DNA from: Nocardia sp.
GTDB taxonomy: Bacteria > Actinomycetota > Actinomycetes > Mycobacteriales > Mycobacteriaceae
Length of the DNA: 64,000 nt
Assembly: GCF_025465275.1 (NCBI RefSeq)
Contig: NZ_JAODNK010000202.1
Location: forward strand, 1-64,000
Direction of reading: 5' to 3'
Shown here: positions 25,473 to 34,389 of the stretch, in pieces
Layout of the letters: every line of letters begins with the position of its first letter
Position numbering within the stretch: position 1 is the stretch's first letter
The notes under the pieces: model-generated
Told to the model about the DNA's origin: nothing
Seen by the model: only the letters and a program-made list of their open reading frames with translations
Databases searched by the model: none
Program-made: the position numbers and the translations under genes

Positions 25473-27008
25473 TCACTCGGGTGCGATCGGTAGTTGCTCT
25501 CCGCTGCTGCCCGGAGTGACTCGGTCGGGCTCGAGGGGCGGTGCGCCGATGGCGCAGTGCACCTTGCACTGCGGGGCTGCCGACGGCGGGGCAGTGCTCA
25601 GGGCGTCGTCGCGGACGGTGAGGAAGGCGAGGACGGCGGCCGCGATCATGAGTACGGCGCAGGTCAGTAATGCCATGCGGAAGCCGTGCTCGAACTTCGA
25701 CGGGTTGGTGTAGGCGTCGCCGGTGAGTCCGGCCAGGGGCGGGATCGCCGCTACCGCAAGCAGTCCCGCCGCGCGGGCCACCGCATTGTTGACTCCGCTG
25801 GCTACGCCGGCGTGCCGCTCGTCGGCGGTGGCCAGGACCGTCGCGGTCAGCGGAGCCACCGCCAGGGTCAAGCCGATGCCGAAAACGATTGCGGCGGGCA
25901 GCACCACTCCGGCATAGGAGGAGTGCGGGCCGATGCGAGTCATGAGCAGCATGCCCACGGCGGCCAGCAGTACGCCCAGGGTGATCGGCTTGCGCGGTCC
26001 GATCCGCTGGGCCAGGGCTCCGGAGCGCGCGGAGAAGAAAAGCATCAGCACCGTGCCGGGCAGCATGGCGGTGCCCGCCGCGATCGGACTGAACCCGCCC
26101 ACCACCTGCAGGGTGAGCACCAGCAGGAAGAACACCACGCTCATGGCGCCGTACATGACGAAGGTGACCGCATTGATCGCGGTGAACTGCTTGGAGCCGA
26201 ACACATCCACCGGCACCATCGGCTGCGGTCCGTCGTCCCGAGCAGACCGCCGCCGTTCGACCATCACGAATACGACGCCCGCGACCACACCGACTATCGC
26301 GCTGCCCACCACCAGCGCCCGATTCGAATCCTTCTCCGACATCATGGTCAGCGCATAGGTGATTCCGGCCAGGCACAGCGCCGCCATCGCCGCGCCCAGC
26401 ACATCGAATTTGCCGTGTGCGTTGGCATCCCGGGTTTCGGGCACATGCCGTGCCGTGACCGCGACCACCACCGCTGCCAGCGGAATATTGAGCAGGAACA
26501 CCCAGCGCCATCCGGCGTACTCGACCAGCCATCCGCCCACGAACGGCCCGATGGCTCCGGCCACGCCGCCCAGGCCGGACCACGCGCCGACCGCTCGCGC
26601 GCGATCTCCGGGTAGGAACGAGGCCTGAATGATCGCCAACGATCCGGGCGTCAGCAATGCTCCGCCGACTCCCTGCAGAGCACGGGCCGCGATCAGCATC
26701 GAAATATCCTGCGCCGCACCGCACAGGGCCGAGGCGATGGCGAACCACACCACCCCGATCAGGAACATTCGCCGCCGCCCGAACCGATCCCCGAGCGCCC
26801 CGCCCAGCAGAATCAACCCCGCGAGGGTCAGGGCGTACGCATTGATCGTCCACTGCAGTCCCGCCATCGACGATCCGAACTCGTCGGCGATCTTGGGCAG
26901 CGCCACATTGACGACGGTCGCATCGAGCATCGCCATCCCGGATCCGAGGACGGTGGCCAGCAGAACCCAACGTCCGGCGCCCGAAGACAGCCTGATACTC
27001 GCGGTCAT
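25473..27008 (-). CDS. DHA2-family MFS multidrug exporter (EmrB/QacA type)
   Basis: A 511-residue transporter with about 14 transmembrane helices. Motifs include GSGMAMLDATVVNVALPKIA in helix 1, LGDRFGRRRMFLIG in the helix 2-3 loop and PFVGGWLVEYAGWRWVFLLNIP, all typical of proton-coupled DHA2 exporters. The cytoplasmic C-terminal tail is Pro/Ser-rich. The ATG at 27008 follows a TACGGT box by six bases, indicating a leaderless start. The frame is open far upstream but without coding character. It is divergent from proA. No dedicated regulator is adjacent. Substrates are unknown. Confidence 0.9.
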   Translation of the reverse strand: MTASIRLSSGAGRWVLLATVLGSGMAMLDATVVNVALPKIADEFGSSMAGLQWTINAYALTLAGLILLGGALGDRFGRRRMFLIGVVWFAIASALCGAAQDISMLIAARALQGVGGALLTPGSLAIIQASFLPGDRARAVGAWSGLGGVAGAIGPFVGGWLVEYAGWRWVFLLNIPLAAVVVAVTARHVPETRDANAHGKFDVLGAAMAALCLAGITYALTMMSEKDSNRALVVGSAIVGVVAGVVFVMVERRRSARDDGPQPMVPVDVFGSKQFTAINAVTFVMYGAMSVVFFLLVLTLQVVGGFSPIAAGTAMLPGTVLMLFFSARSGALAQRIGPRKPITLGVLLAAVGMLLMTRIGPHSSYAGVVLPAAIVFGIGLTLAVAPLTATVLATADERHAGVASGVNNAVARAAGLLAVAAIPPLAGLTGDAYTNPSKFEHGFRMALLTCAVLMIAAAVLAFLTVRDDALSTAPPSAAPQCKVHCAIGAPPLEPDRVTPGSSGEQLPIAPE

Positions 27009-27174
27009 ATCGTCACCGTATCCCGCCGGCGGGCAGCGGGTCCTTCGATCGAATCCAGTGAGCTCTACGGATTCCGACCAGGGGCCCCTGTCGGGCGTTG
27101 TTCCCTCCGGGCGATGATGCGATGGCGCGATAGCGTCACCCGAACTCGCCGAATGGCCGGTCCGACTCGGAAAG

Positions 27175-27180
27175 TAGGCT
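27175..27180 (+). promoter_or_regulatory. Candidate -10 box of a leaderless proA promoter
   Basis: TAGGCT followed by six bases and the ATG of proA at 27187. Confidence 0.5.
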
Positions 27181-27186
27181 GTACCC

Positions 27187-28455
27187 ATGACAGCTTCGAC
27201 CACCACTGAACTGGACAACGTCCGTGAGGTGGTGCATGCCGCGGCGCGCCGGGCCCGGGTGGCATCGCGCACGCTCGCCCAGCTCACCACCGCGCAGAAG
27301 GACGCCGCGTTGCACGCCGCGGCCGATGCGCTGCTCGCTGCCAAGGACCGGTTGCTCATCGCCAATGGCGAGGACATCGAGATCGCGCGCGCGGGCGGCA
27401 CCGCGGAGGCCCAGCTGGATCGGCTGCGGCTGACCGAGCCGCGCATCGACGGGATCGCGTCCGGGCTGCGTCAGGTCGCCGGGCTGCCGGATCCGGTGGG
27501 CGATGTGGTGCGCGGGTCCACGCTGCCGAACGGCCTGGAAATCCGGCAGGTGCGGGTGCCGCTCGGTGTGGTCGGCATGGTCTACGAGGCGCGCCCGAAT
27601 GTCACCGTCGACGCCTTCGGATTGACGCTCAAGTCGGGAAATGCGGCGCTGCTGCGCGGTTCCTCCTCGGCCGTCCGATCCAATGTGGCGCTCGTGACGG
27701 TATTGCGGGAAGCGCTTGCGGCGCAGGGGCTTCCGGAAGACGCCGTACAGCTGCTGCCCGCCGAGGATCGTTCCAGCGTCACGCATCTGATCCAGGCCCG
27801 CGGTCTGGTGGATGTGGTCATTCCACGTGGCGGCGCCGGGCTGATCAATGCCGTGGTGCGCGACGCGCTGGTGCCGACCATCGAGACCGGCACCGGCAAC
27901 TGCCATATCTTCGTGCACCGGAACGCTGATCTGGCCATGGCCGAGTCCATCCTGATCAATGCCAAGACCCGCCGCCCGAGCGTGTGCAATACCGCCGAGA
28001 CGGTGCTCATCGACGCGGCCATTGCCGATACCGCGGTGCCGCTGCTGATCAAGGCCCTCGAAGACAAGGGCGTCACCATTCACGGTGACCTGCCCGGTCT
28101 GGTGCCCGCCACCGATACCGATTGGGCCGACGAATACCTGTCCCTCGATATCGCGCTCAAGGTCGTCCCCGATCTGGATGCCGCGGTCGAGCACATCAAC
28201 CAGTGGGGCACCGGCCACACCGAAGCCATTGTCACCGGCGACCTGAAGGCCGCCCGCGAATTCACCAACCGGGTGGACGCCGCCGCCGTTATGGTCAACG
28301 CCTCCACCGCCTTCACCGACGGCGAACAGTTCGGGTTCGGCGCGGAGATCGGCATCTCCACCCAGAAATTGCACGCGCGCGGACCTATGGGCCTGCCGGA
28401 ACTGACCTCCACCAAATGGATTGTGTGGGGCGACGGCCAAATCCGGGCTGTCTAG
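27187..28455 (+). CDS. proA: Gamma-glutamyl phosphate reductase
   Basis: A 422-residue NADPH-dependent reductase of the aldehyde-dehydrogenase fold. It converts gamma-glutamyl phosphate to glutamate semialdehyde in proline synthesis. Landmarks are RQVRVPLGVVGMVYEARPNVT, the nucleophilic Cys in RRPSVCNTAETVLI and the C-terminal GEQFGFGAEIGISTQKLHARGPMGL. Length is standard. The ATG is preceded by a TAGGCT-N6 leaderless promoter pattern. proB is not in the window. The MoxR gene begins 25 bp after the stop and may be co-transcribed. Confidence 0.97.
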   Translation: MTASTTTELDNVREVVHAAARRARVASRTLAQLTTAQKDAALHAAADALLAAKDRLLIANGEDIEIARAGGTAEAQLDRLRLTEPRIDGIASGLRQVAGLPDPVGDVVRGSTLPNGLEIRQVRVPLGVVGMVYEARPNVTVDAFGLTLKSGNAALLRGSSSAVRSNVALVTVLREALAAQGLPEDAVQLLPAEDRSSVTHLIQARGLVDVVIPRGGAGLINAVVRDALVPTIETGTGNCHIFVHRNADLAMAESILINAKTRRPSVCNTAETVLIDAAIADTAVPLLIKALEDKGVTIHGDLPGLVPATDTDWADEYLSLDIALKVVPDLDAAVEHINQWGTGHTEAIVTGDLKAAREFTNRVDAAAVMVNASTAFTDGEQFGFGAEIGISTQKLHARGPMGLPELTSTKWIVWGDGQIRAV

Positions 28456-28480
28456 AACCTACGAAGAAAGGGCAGCACCC

Positions 28481-29365
28481 GTGGCTCCTACTGCAGCACC
28501 CATCCAGGAGCCGATCTTCTCGTCGGTCGACGATGTGATCGAGCGCCTCGCCGGAACCGGCTACCTGGCCGACAAGGCCACCGCCACTTCGGTTTTCCTC
28601 GCCGACCGGCTCGGCAAGCCACTGCTCATCGAGGGTCCGGCCGGTGTCGGCAAGACCGAGCTGTCCAAGGCCGTGGCCGAGGTGGCCGGCGCCGAGCTGG
28701 TACGCCTGCAGTGCTACGAGGGCGTGGACGAAGCGCGGGCACTCTACGAGTGGAACCACGCCAAGCAGATCCTGCGCATTCAGGCCACCTCCGAAAACGA
28801 TTGGGCGGAAACCAAAGCCGACGTTTTCACCGAGGAGTTCCTACTCTCGCGGCCGCTGCTGACCGCCATCCGCCGCACCGAGCCGACCGTGCTGCTCATC
28901 GACGAAACCGATAAGGCCGACGTCGAGATCGAGGGCCTGCTGCTCGAGGTTTTGAGCGACTTCTCGGTCACCGTGCCGGAATTGGGCACCATCACCGCCA
29001 CCCGCAAGCCGTTCGTGGTGCTGACCTCCAATGCCACTCGCGAACTGTCGGAGGCACTGAAGCGTCGCTGCCTCTACCTGCACATCGACTTCCCGGACGA
29101 GGATCTCGAGCGCCGCATCCTGGCCAGCCGGGTGCCCGAGCTCAAGCCCGCCATGGCCGCGCAGCTGGTGCGGATCGTGCATGTGCTGCGCGGTATGCAG
29201 CTCAAGAAGCTACCCTCGGTCGCCGAATCCATCGACTGGGCAAGGACTTTGCTCGCCCTGGGTGTCAAGGATCTCGACGACAAGACCGTGCGCGCCACGC
29301 TTGGAGTGGTGCTCAAGCATCAGGCCGACCACGTGCGCGCCCAGTCCGAGCTGAAGCTGGCCTGA
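28481..29365 (+). CDS. MoxR-family AAA+ ATPase
   Basis: A 294-residue AAA+ ATPase. Walker A is GPAGVGKTEL near residues 49-56, Walker B is VLLIDETDKAD near 143, with sensor-type VLTSNATRELSEALKRRC afterwards. MoxR ATPases work with a VWA-domain partner as chaperones that mature metal enzymes or remodel complexes, and the next gene is such a partner, four bases downstream. The GTG at 28481 has an AAAGGG site. Longer in-frame starts would extend into the proA coding end. Confidence 0.93.
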   Translation: MAPTAAPIQEPIFSSVDDVIERLAGTGYLADKATATSVFLADRLGKPLLIEGPAGVGKTELSKAVAEVAGAELVRLQCYEGVDEARALYEWNHAKQILRIQATSENDWAETKADVFTEEFLLSRPLLTAIRRTEPTVLLIDETDKADVEIEGLLLEVLSDFSVTVPELGTITATRKPFVVLTSNATRELSEALKRRCLYLHIDFPDEDLERRILASRVPELKPAMAAQLVRIVHVLRGMQLKKLPSVAESIDWARTLLALGVKDLDDKTVRATLGVVLKHQADHVRAQSELKLA

Positions 29366-29369
29366 GGCC

Positions 29370-30869
29370 ATGGCCGGCGGTGGATCGAACAAACCCCGCG
29401 GGCTCGTGTCCGCGGCCAAACGCGCCGTGATCGCAGGCGCACCCGGGACCAAACCCGCCGGGGTGCCCGGGCCGGCCGCCGAGTACGGGATCTCCGGACA
29501 TCTGGTCGGGTTCGTGGAAGCCCTGCGCGCCAGGGGAATTCCGGTTGGGCCGTCCGAAACGGTGGATGCCGCACAGGTGATGACCGTGCTCGATCTGATG
29601 GATCGTGAGGCGCTGCGCGAGGGGCTGGCCTGCGCGGTGCTGCGCCGCACCACCCAGCGCGCCACCTACGACGGACTTTTCGATCTGTGGTTCCCGGCCG
29701 CGCTCGGTGAGCGTCTCGGGGCTGAAGAGGTCGAGATCCCGTACAAGCCGGACGGCGCGGTCGATATTATCGAACTGCGGAAGATGCTGGCGGAGTTGCT
29801 CGTTCAGAGTCCCTCGCCGGAGCAGGAACGACAGCTGCAGGCGCTGGCCGCGCAGATGGTCGAGCAGATGGGTCAGTACCAGGGTGCCAGCGGGGAGTCC
29901 TTCTCCGCATACCAGGCGCTCAAGGATCTGCAGCCCGAGATTCTCGTCGCCAAGCTGATCGCCGGGCTTACCGCAGGCATGGACAATTCCGACTTCGATA
30001 CCGAGGTCGCCCGCCGCACCGCGCGGCAGCGCATCAAATCGTTCCGTGGCACCGTCGAAGCCGAAACCCGGCGCCGGGTAGCCGAACGCATCGGCCGCGA
30101 ACGGGTCGCCACCTACGGCGTCGCCCGCCAGGCCGAAGACGCCGACTTCCTGCGCATTTCGCAGAACGAACTCGACGATCTGCGCCGCAGCAGTCAGCGC
30201 CTGGCCCGAATCCTGGCGTCCCGTCTCGCGTCTCGTCGTCGCCGCTCGCGGCGCGGGGAAATCGATCTGCGCAAGACGCTGCGCAAATCCATGTCCACCG
30301 GTGGCGTGCCCATCAACCTGATCACCCGCAAGCCGCGCCCAGGCCGCCCCGATCTTGTGCTCTTCTGCGATATCTCGGGCTCGGTCGCCGGCTTCTCCAG
30401 CTTCACCATGGTGCTGGTGAACGCGCTGCGCGAACAGTTCTCGCGCGTCCGGATCTTCGCCTTCGTGGATCGCGCCGACGAGGTGACCCACCTGTTCGAC
30501 CCCACCACCCCGCTGGATCAGATAACGCGCCGCATCTTCAGCGAAGCCGACGTCGTAGGCATCGAAGGCCACTCCGACTACGGCTCGGCCCTGGAAGGTT
30601 TCGCCGAAAAGTTCCCCGACGCCATCACCAGCCGCACCTCCCTGCTCATCCTCGGCGACGCTCGCAACAACTACCGTGACCCGGCTCTGGCCACCCTCGA
30701 GCAGTTGGTGAGCGTCGCGAAACACGCCTACTGGCTGAATCCGGAAGCCGAGAAAATGTGGGGCACAGGCGATTCCGCCGCCAAGAAATACGCCGAAATA
30801 ATCGAAATGCACGAATGCCGCTCCGCCCGCCAGCTGACCGCCGTAGTAGGCCGCCTACTCCCCGTCTGA
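29370..30869 (+). CDS. VWA-domain protein (CoxE-like), MoxR partner
   Basis: A 499-residue protein with a long N-terminal region including GHLVGFVEALRARGIPVGPSE, a middle basic segment (RLASRRRRSRRGEIDLRKTL) and a C-terminal von Willebrand A domain. The MIDAS motif is FCDISGSVAGFSSF near residue 330. CoxE-like VWA proteins pair with MoxR ATPases in metal insertion or complex maturation, for example in CO dehydrogenase clusters. No CO dehydrogenase genes are nearby, so the client is unknown. The ATG lies four bases after the moxR stop. Confidence 0.92.
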   Translation: MAGGGSNKPRGLVSAAKRAVIAGAPGTKPAGVPGPAAEYGISGHLVGFVEALRARGIPVGPSETVDAAQVMTVLDLMDREALREGLACAVLRRTTQRATYDGLFDLWFPAALGERLGAEEVEIPYKPDGAVDIIELRKMLAELLVQSPSPEQERQLQALAAQMVEQMGQYQGASGESFSAYQALKDLQPEILVAKLIAGLTAGMDNSDFDTEVARRTARQRIKSFRGTVEAETRRRVAERIGRERVATYGVARQAEDADFLRISQNELDDLRRSSQRLARILASRLASRRRRSRRGEIDLRKTLRKSMSTGGVPINLITRKPRPGRPDLVLFCDISGSVAGFSSFTMVLVNALREQFSRVRIFAFVDRADEVTHLFDPTTPLDQITRRIFSEADVVGIEGHSDYGSALEGFAEKFPDAITSRTSLLILGDARNNYRDPALATLEQLVSVAKHAYWLNPEAEKMWGTGDSAAKKYAEIIEMHECRSARQLTAVVGRLLPV

Positions 30870-30879
30870 GGAGCATCCG

Positions 30880-31233
30880 ATGGCACAGTTCTACAACGAA
30901 GACATCCTGGCCTACTGCCTCGCCAAACCCGGTGCCTGGCAGGACGAACCGTGGGAAGGCGACATCGTCGCCAAGGTAGGCGCCAAGGTCTTCGCCTTCC
31001 TCGGCAACGGCGAATCCATCGGCCTCAAACTGGGCCGCACCCGCGAGGAAGCCGATGAACTGGTCGCGGTGTACCCCGAAGACGTCGCGCCATCGTCCTA
31101 TATCGGCCGCTTCGGCTGGAACAGGGTGAATATCGGCGGCAAAGTCCCCCTCGACGAACTGCACGAGCTGATCGACGCCTCCTACGAAGCCATTCTCAGC
31201 AAACTCCCCAAGGCCAAACGCCCACCGGCCTGA
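30880..31233 (+). CDS. MmcQ/YjbR-family protein
   Basis: A 117-residue MmcQ/YjbR-type protein: YCLAKPGAWQDEPWEGDIVAK, KVFAFLG, ISL-type SIGLKLGRTREEADELVAVYP, APSSYIGRFGWNRVNI and a C-terminal helix ending in KLPKAKRPPA. The family has a double-wing DNA-binding-like fold with uncertain function. It lies 10 bp after the VWA gene, so it is probably the last gene of the proA-moxR-VWA transcript. It is not closely similar to the other family member at 8089-8505. Confidence 0.85.
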   Translation: MAQFYNEDILAYCLAKPGAWQDEPWEGDIVAKVGAKVFAFLGNGESIGLKLGRTREEADELVAVYPEDVAPSSYIGRFGWNRVNIGGKVPLDELHELIDASYEAILSKLPKAKRPPA

Positions 31234-31349
31234 CCAGCGATCGCACCGCTCGTTAGTCGCTGCAACGAGATAGGCTGCCGGAGGTGACCGCGCAGGGGGC
31301 GGTCCGGTACGAGTCCGGGGAGGCGCTTTGATCGTGCAGGGGCAAGGCC

Positions 31350-32633
31350 GTGGTCACGTTCGCTGAACTCCGCGATGCGAAACCCGCATCGTGGACGACG
31401 GCCGCCGACGACATTCTCGCGGCGGCGAAGCAGTGCGAGCGGATCAAGGACGATATTCACGACAATGGCGTGAAGCCGCTCGACGAGAGCTGGCGGAGCA
31501 ATGGATACGGCCGCGCCCGTGATGTTCTCACCAAAGTCGCGGACCGGGCCGAGGTGGCCTCGGTCCTGGCCAGGGCGGCGGTCGATCCGCTCGACACCCT
31601 TGATCATGCGATCCAGATCGCGCAGAACGAGCTTCGGAACGGCATAACGACAGCGCAGGATGCTGGGCTCGTCGTCGATTCGGCGACCGGGGCGGTCTCG
31701 CTGCCGCCGAATGTTCCCAAGGACGAGGTGGACAGCAAGAACAAAGCGCGCAGCAACGCCCAGACACTCATCAACGACGCCATCGAGGCGGCAACCCAGG
31801 CGGATGTGCTGTGCGCGCAAGCTCTCACTGACGCAGGCAACGCTGATATCACCAAGACAAGCATTGACGACGCCAAGAAGATCCAGGCCGACGACGCGAA
31901 GAAGGCCCTGGAGGAAATCCGCGACACGCTACCGGACGGCTTGCCGCCGGACGAGGTCGCCAAGTGGTGGAACGGACTGACGCGACAAGAGCAGTTCGAT
32001 CTTTCGCGCGCGTGCCCGGTCGAACTCTACGACCTGCCTGGAATGCCGGACTCGGCGAAGAAGGCGATCGACAGGCCTGATCTGGGCTATAGCTCCGTTG
32101 GCACGGTGCGGTACGCGTTGGATAACTGGGACAAGTCATCGATGGACTGGGAAGGCAAGGACAACTGCACGAACTTTGCCTCGAATGCCCTCGAATACGG
32201 TGGCGGGATGAGGCAGAAGGAGAGCATGTTCGGATTGATTCCGCGCCACTACGACAAGAATGGCTGGAGTGATGGGACAAATGGCAACGCCAGCGATCCG
32301 ATGCCTCCGGGATATACCCACACCAAGTCGTGGGGCGGGGCGCAAGCCAACCATGACTTCTTCCTTCGGAACGGCGGCGAGGTCGTGTCGGCGGATCAGG
32401 CCAGGCCAGGTGACCTGATGTACTACAACGGGGCACAGACTGCGGGCAATCCGCATCCCGGCGAAACTCACCACACGGTCATAGTCACGGGTGTACTGCC
32501 CGATGGTCAGGTGTTGTACACGCAGCACTCGGACGATGCTAAGAACTACCCGCTGTACAGCCGACTGCCGGAATTCCAATCGGATCTGGGGAAGCAGAAT
32601 ATTGAAATCGTGCAGCCGAAGGTGACGTGGTGA
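31350..32633 (+). CDS. Putative type VII secretion effector with C-terminal papain-like amidase domain
   Basis: A 427-residue multidomain protein. Residues 1 to ~150 are helical with an ESX/WXG-like start (ELRDAKPASWTTAADDILAA, then ESWRSNGYGRA). Residues ~204-242 carry the actinobacterial linker motif WWNGLTRQEQFDL, then ELYDLPGMP. Residues ~250-427 form a putative amidase (Amidase_6-like) with Cys273 in NCTNFASNALEYGG, the DLMYYNG strand and His374/375 in GETHHTVIVTG. No signal peptide is present. The next two genes encode a membrane protein (overlapping by four bases) and a WXG100-like protein, as expected for an effector, immunity protein and secretion partner. The likely target is cell-wall peptide, which is inference. 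Base composition is visibly less GC-rich than flanking genes. Confidence 0.8.
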   Translation: MVTFAELRDAKPASWTTAADDILAAAKQCERIKDDIHDNGVKPLDESWRSNGYGRARDVLTKVADRAEVASVLARAAVDPLDTLDHAIQIAQNELRNGITTAQDAGLVVDSATGAVSLPPNVPKDEVDSKNKARSNAQTLINDAIEAATQADVLCAQALTDAGNADITKTSIDDAKKIQADDAKKALEEIRDTLPDGLPPDEVAKWWNGLTRQEQFDLSRACPVELYDLPGMPDSAKKAIDRPDLGYSSVGTVRYALDNWDKSSMDWEGKDNCTNFASNALEYGGGMRQKESMFGLIPRHYDKNGWSDGTNGNASDPMPPGYTHTKSWGGAQANHDFFLRNGGEVVSADQARPGDLMYYNGAQTAGNPHPGETHHTVIVTGVLPDGQVLYTQHSDDAKNYPLYSRLPEFQSDLGKQNIEIVQPKVTW

Positions 32634-33004
32634 AAGCGGGCCGCTGGGTCGCACTGCCGACCACATTGACAATCGCAATGATCGTCCTGCTCGGTCTGCG
32701 CATACGTATAGTCCGGCAGCGTGCAGGTGATTGGTCCGGCGAGCGGTGTGTCGTAGGTCCGTACAACCCCGCCGAGCGCACATACCTGTACGTGATCACA
32801 GCGATTTTCGTACTGACTGTCGCTACCGCGCTGATCGTCGCAATCAAAACCCGGTCGCCGGCAGCCAGATGGATTGCTGTGGGGCTGTTGATGTTTTGTG
32901 CAATCGTCGGACTGTATCTGCTCACGGTGTGGGGTGGTTTCGAGGTCAACAACAAGCCTATCCCCGAGGAACCCTGTCCGACCTTGAAGGAACGGCGAGC
33001 GTAG
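32630..33004 (+). CDS. Three-helix membrane protein, candidate immunity protein
   Basis: A 124-residue membrane protein with hydrophobic helices near residues 9-25, 53-73 and 81-101. Two short loops carry cysteines (GERCVVGPYN near residue 40 and EEPCPTLKE near the end). Its GTG overlaps the stop of the amidase-domain gene (GTGA), so it is translationally coupled to it. Its stop directly abuts the WXG100 gene. Position and topology fit an immunity protein guarding the envelope against the preceding enzyme, or a secretion accessory. No homologous family is recognised. Confidence 0.75.
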   Translation: MKAGRWVALPTTLTIAMIVLLGLRIRIVRQRAGDWSGERCVVGPYNPAERTYLYVITAIFVLTVATALIVAIKTRSPAARWIAVGLLMFCAIVGLYLLTVWGGFEVNNKPIPEEPCPTLKERRA

Positions 33005-33349
33005 ATGAGCGACGATGACCTGTATATCGAGCCGGCCAACGTTCAAAACACCGGGCAGCAGTTGTCAGATATCGCCGCCGAAGCACTCGCCAAGACGAAC
33101 CAGTACTTCGACTCTCAAGCCGATGCGGCGAAGGACAACCCCGGCTTCACGACCGGGGCGAAGCTGGTCGAATTCGCGAACAAGCTGCACGGCGAGATGA
33201 ACGGCTTCATCACCGATCTCGACTCCAATGCCCAGCTGGTCGTGCAAGCGGCGCAGTCCTACCAGACAACCGACGACGACAACGCAGGTCTGCTCCGTGA
33301 GCTCAGTGCACTGAACGGCCAGACGAAGCCCGTCCTGCCGGGGCAGTGA
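33005..33349 (+). CDS. WXG100-like (ESX/LXG partner-type) small helical protein
   Basis: A 114-residue, predominantly helical protein of WXG100 size. It begins DDLYIEPANVQNTGQQLSDI, a typical ESAT-6/EspB-like N-terminus, and has a hydrophobic heptad second half (LHGEMNGFITDLDSNAQLVV, then AAQSYQTTDDDNAGLL). The classical central W-x-G is not present; the turn region reads DNPGFTTGAKLVEF. Such proteins form helical hairpin dimers with effectors and guide them to the type VII machinery. It lies zero bases after the membrane protein gene and ends the three-gene island. Confidence 0.78.
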   Translation: MSDDDLYIEPANVQNTGQQLSDIAAEALAKTNQYFDSQADAAKDNPGFTTGAKLVEFANKLHGEMNGFITDLDSNAQLVVQAAQSYQTTDDDNAGLLRELSALNGQTKPVLPGQ

Positions 33350-33426
33350 CCGATCCTCTGTCCGAGGCCGCAGGGCGGCGGCCGCGGGCGGATCCCGGTG
33401 GACGCAAGGCTGATTCGGTGGCTGAA

Positions 33427-33454
33427 AACGCGCTGGTCACTACCAGCGGGCGTT
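33427..33454 (+). terminator. Hairpin after the WXG100-like gene
   Basis: AACGC-GCTGGT and ACCAGC-GG-GCGTT form an 11-pair stem with a CACT loop and a two-base bulge, 78 bp after the stop. There is little T-tract. It is a possible weak terminator that closes the effector island. Confidence 0.45.
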
Positions 33455-33531
33455 AAGCAAACCGTAGGTTTCGGGCTCGACAATGAGGGGGACGCCGAGG
33501 TTGTTCGGCGCATTGGTGTTTCGGAGCCGAC

Positions 33532-33714
33532 ATGATGCGAGAGTTCATTGCTTATCTGTTGATCGCGCTGGCGTTCGTCGCGCTCATGATGGGTGCGGGG
33601 ACGCTGGTGGCGCGGGCTGACACGCCGTCCGCGGGTGTCGGTGTGGCGGCGCACAGTGTTGTCGTGGCAGGGGTTTCGAGTGCGGGGGCGGCTGAGCGGA
33701 CTGCCGCCGCGTAG
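33532..33714 (+). CDS. Small secreted or membrane-anchored peptide
   Basis: A 60-residue frame with an N-terminal hydrophobic segment (FIAYLLIALAFVALMMGAG, about residues 4-22), then ARADTPSAG resembling a signal-peptidase site, and an Ala/Val/Gly-rich mature part of about 30 residues. GGAG lies five bases before the first ATG. Codon use has G/C-rich third positions like true genes. No family is recognised. It could be a small exported protein, and the short length leaves moderate doubt. Confidence 0.5.
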   Translation: MMREFIAYLLIALAFVALMMGAGTLVARADTPSAGVGVAAHSVVVAGVSSAGAAERTAAA

Positions 33715-33747
33715 CGCTGGGATTCGCCCCCGGTAAGCTCGTTTTTT

Positions 33748-34389
33748 GTGCATACGACAGGGCGCCGCAAGTTGGGGGTGATGGGCGGCACCTTCGACCC
33801 CATCCACCATGGACACCTGGTCGCAGCCAGTGAGGTTGCCGACCGGTTCGAGTTGGACGAGGTGCTGTTCGTTCCGACGGGTCAGCCGTGGCAGAAGGCC
33901 GATCAGTATGTCAGCGCAGCCGAGGACCGCTATTTGATGACGGTCATTGCGACCGCGTCGAATCCGAGCTTCTCCGTGAGCCGCGCCGATATCGAGCGCG
34001 GGAAGAAGACGTACACCGTCGACACCCTGCGTGAGCTGCGAGAACTATACGCGGACGCGGATCTGTACTTCATCACCGGTGCCGACGCGCTGGCCAGCAT
34101 CCTCACCTGGCAGGATTGGGCGGAACTGTTCGAGCTGGCGAAATTCGTGGGAGTGACCCGGCCTGGGTATGAATTGAACATCGATCACCTGGCCGACCAC
34201 CTCAGCGACTTCCCTGCCGACGCCATCACCATGATCGAGATCCCCGCACTGGCGATCTCCTCCAGTGAATGCCGGCGGCGGGCGAGCGAAGGCCGGCCGG
34301 TCTGGTACCTCGTCCCCGACGGGGTCGTGCAATACATATCTAAGCGGCACCTCTACGTGCCGGAAAGCAACGGGAAGGTAGCAGGGTGA
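33748..34389 (+). CDS. nadD: Nicotinate-nucleotide adenylyltransferase
   Basis: A 213-residue enzyme that joins ATP to nicotinate mononucleotide in NAD synthesis. The nucleotidyltransferase motif GGTFDPIHHGH (near residues 12-22) and the C-terminal ISSSECRRRASEG (an ISSTxxR variant) are present. The GTG at 33748 lies shortly after TAAGCT and a T-run. The stop overlaps the rsfS GTG. The order nadD-rsfS-gpgP-octT-degV matches Rv2421c-Rv2417c of M. tuberculosis. Confidence 0.96.
   Translation: MHTTGRRKLGVMGGTFDPIHHGHLVAASEVADRFELDEVLFVPTGQPWQKADQYVSAAEDRYLMTVIATASNPSFSVSRADIERGKKTYTVDTLRELRELYADADLYFITGADALASILTWQDWAELFELAKFVGVTRPGYELNIDHLADHLSDFPADAITMIEIPALAISSSECRRRASEGRPVWYLVPDGVVQYISKRHLYVPESNGKVAG

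Noticed and set aside
25330..26970. 546-codon minus-strand frame overlapping the DHA2 exporter
   Set aside because: Alternative frame of the same strand as the MFS gene. The translation is Arg/Gly-rich with no membrane segments, while the MFS frame shows clear transporter motifs.
31350..33349. Prophage or IS insertion as the source of the lower-GC island
   Set aside because: No integrase, transposase, terminal inverted repeats or target duplications were found around the three genes.
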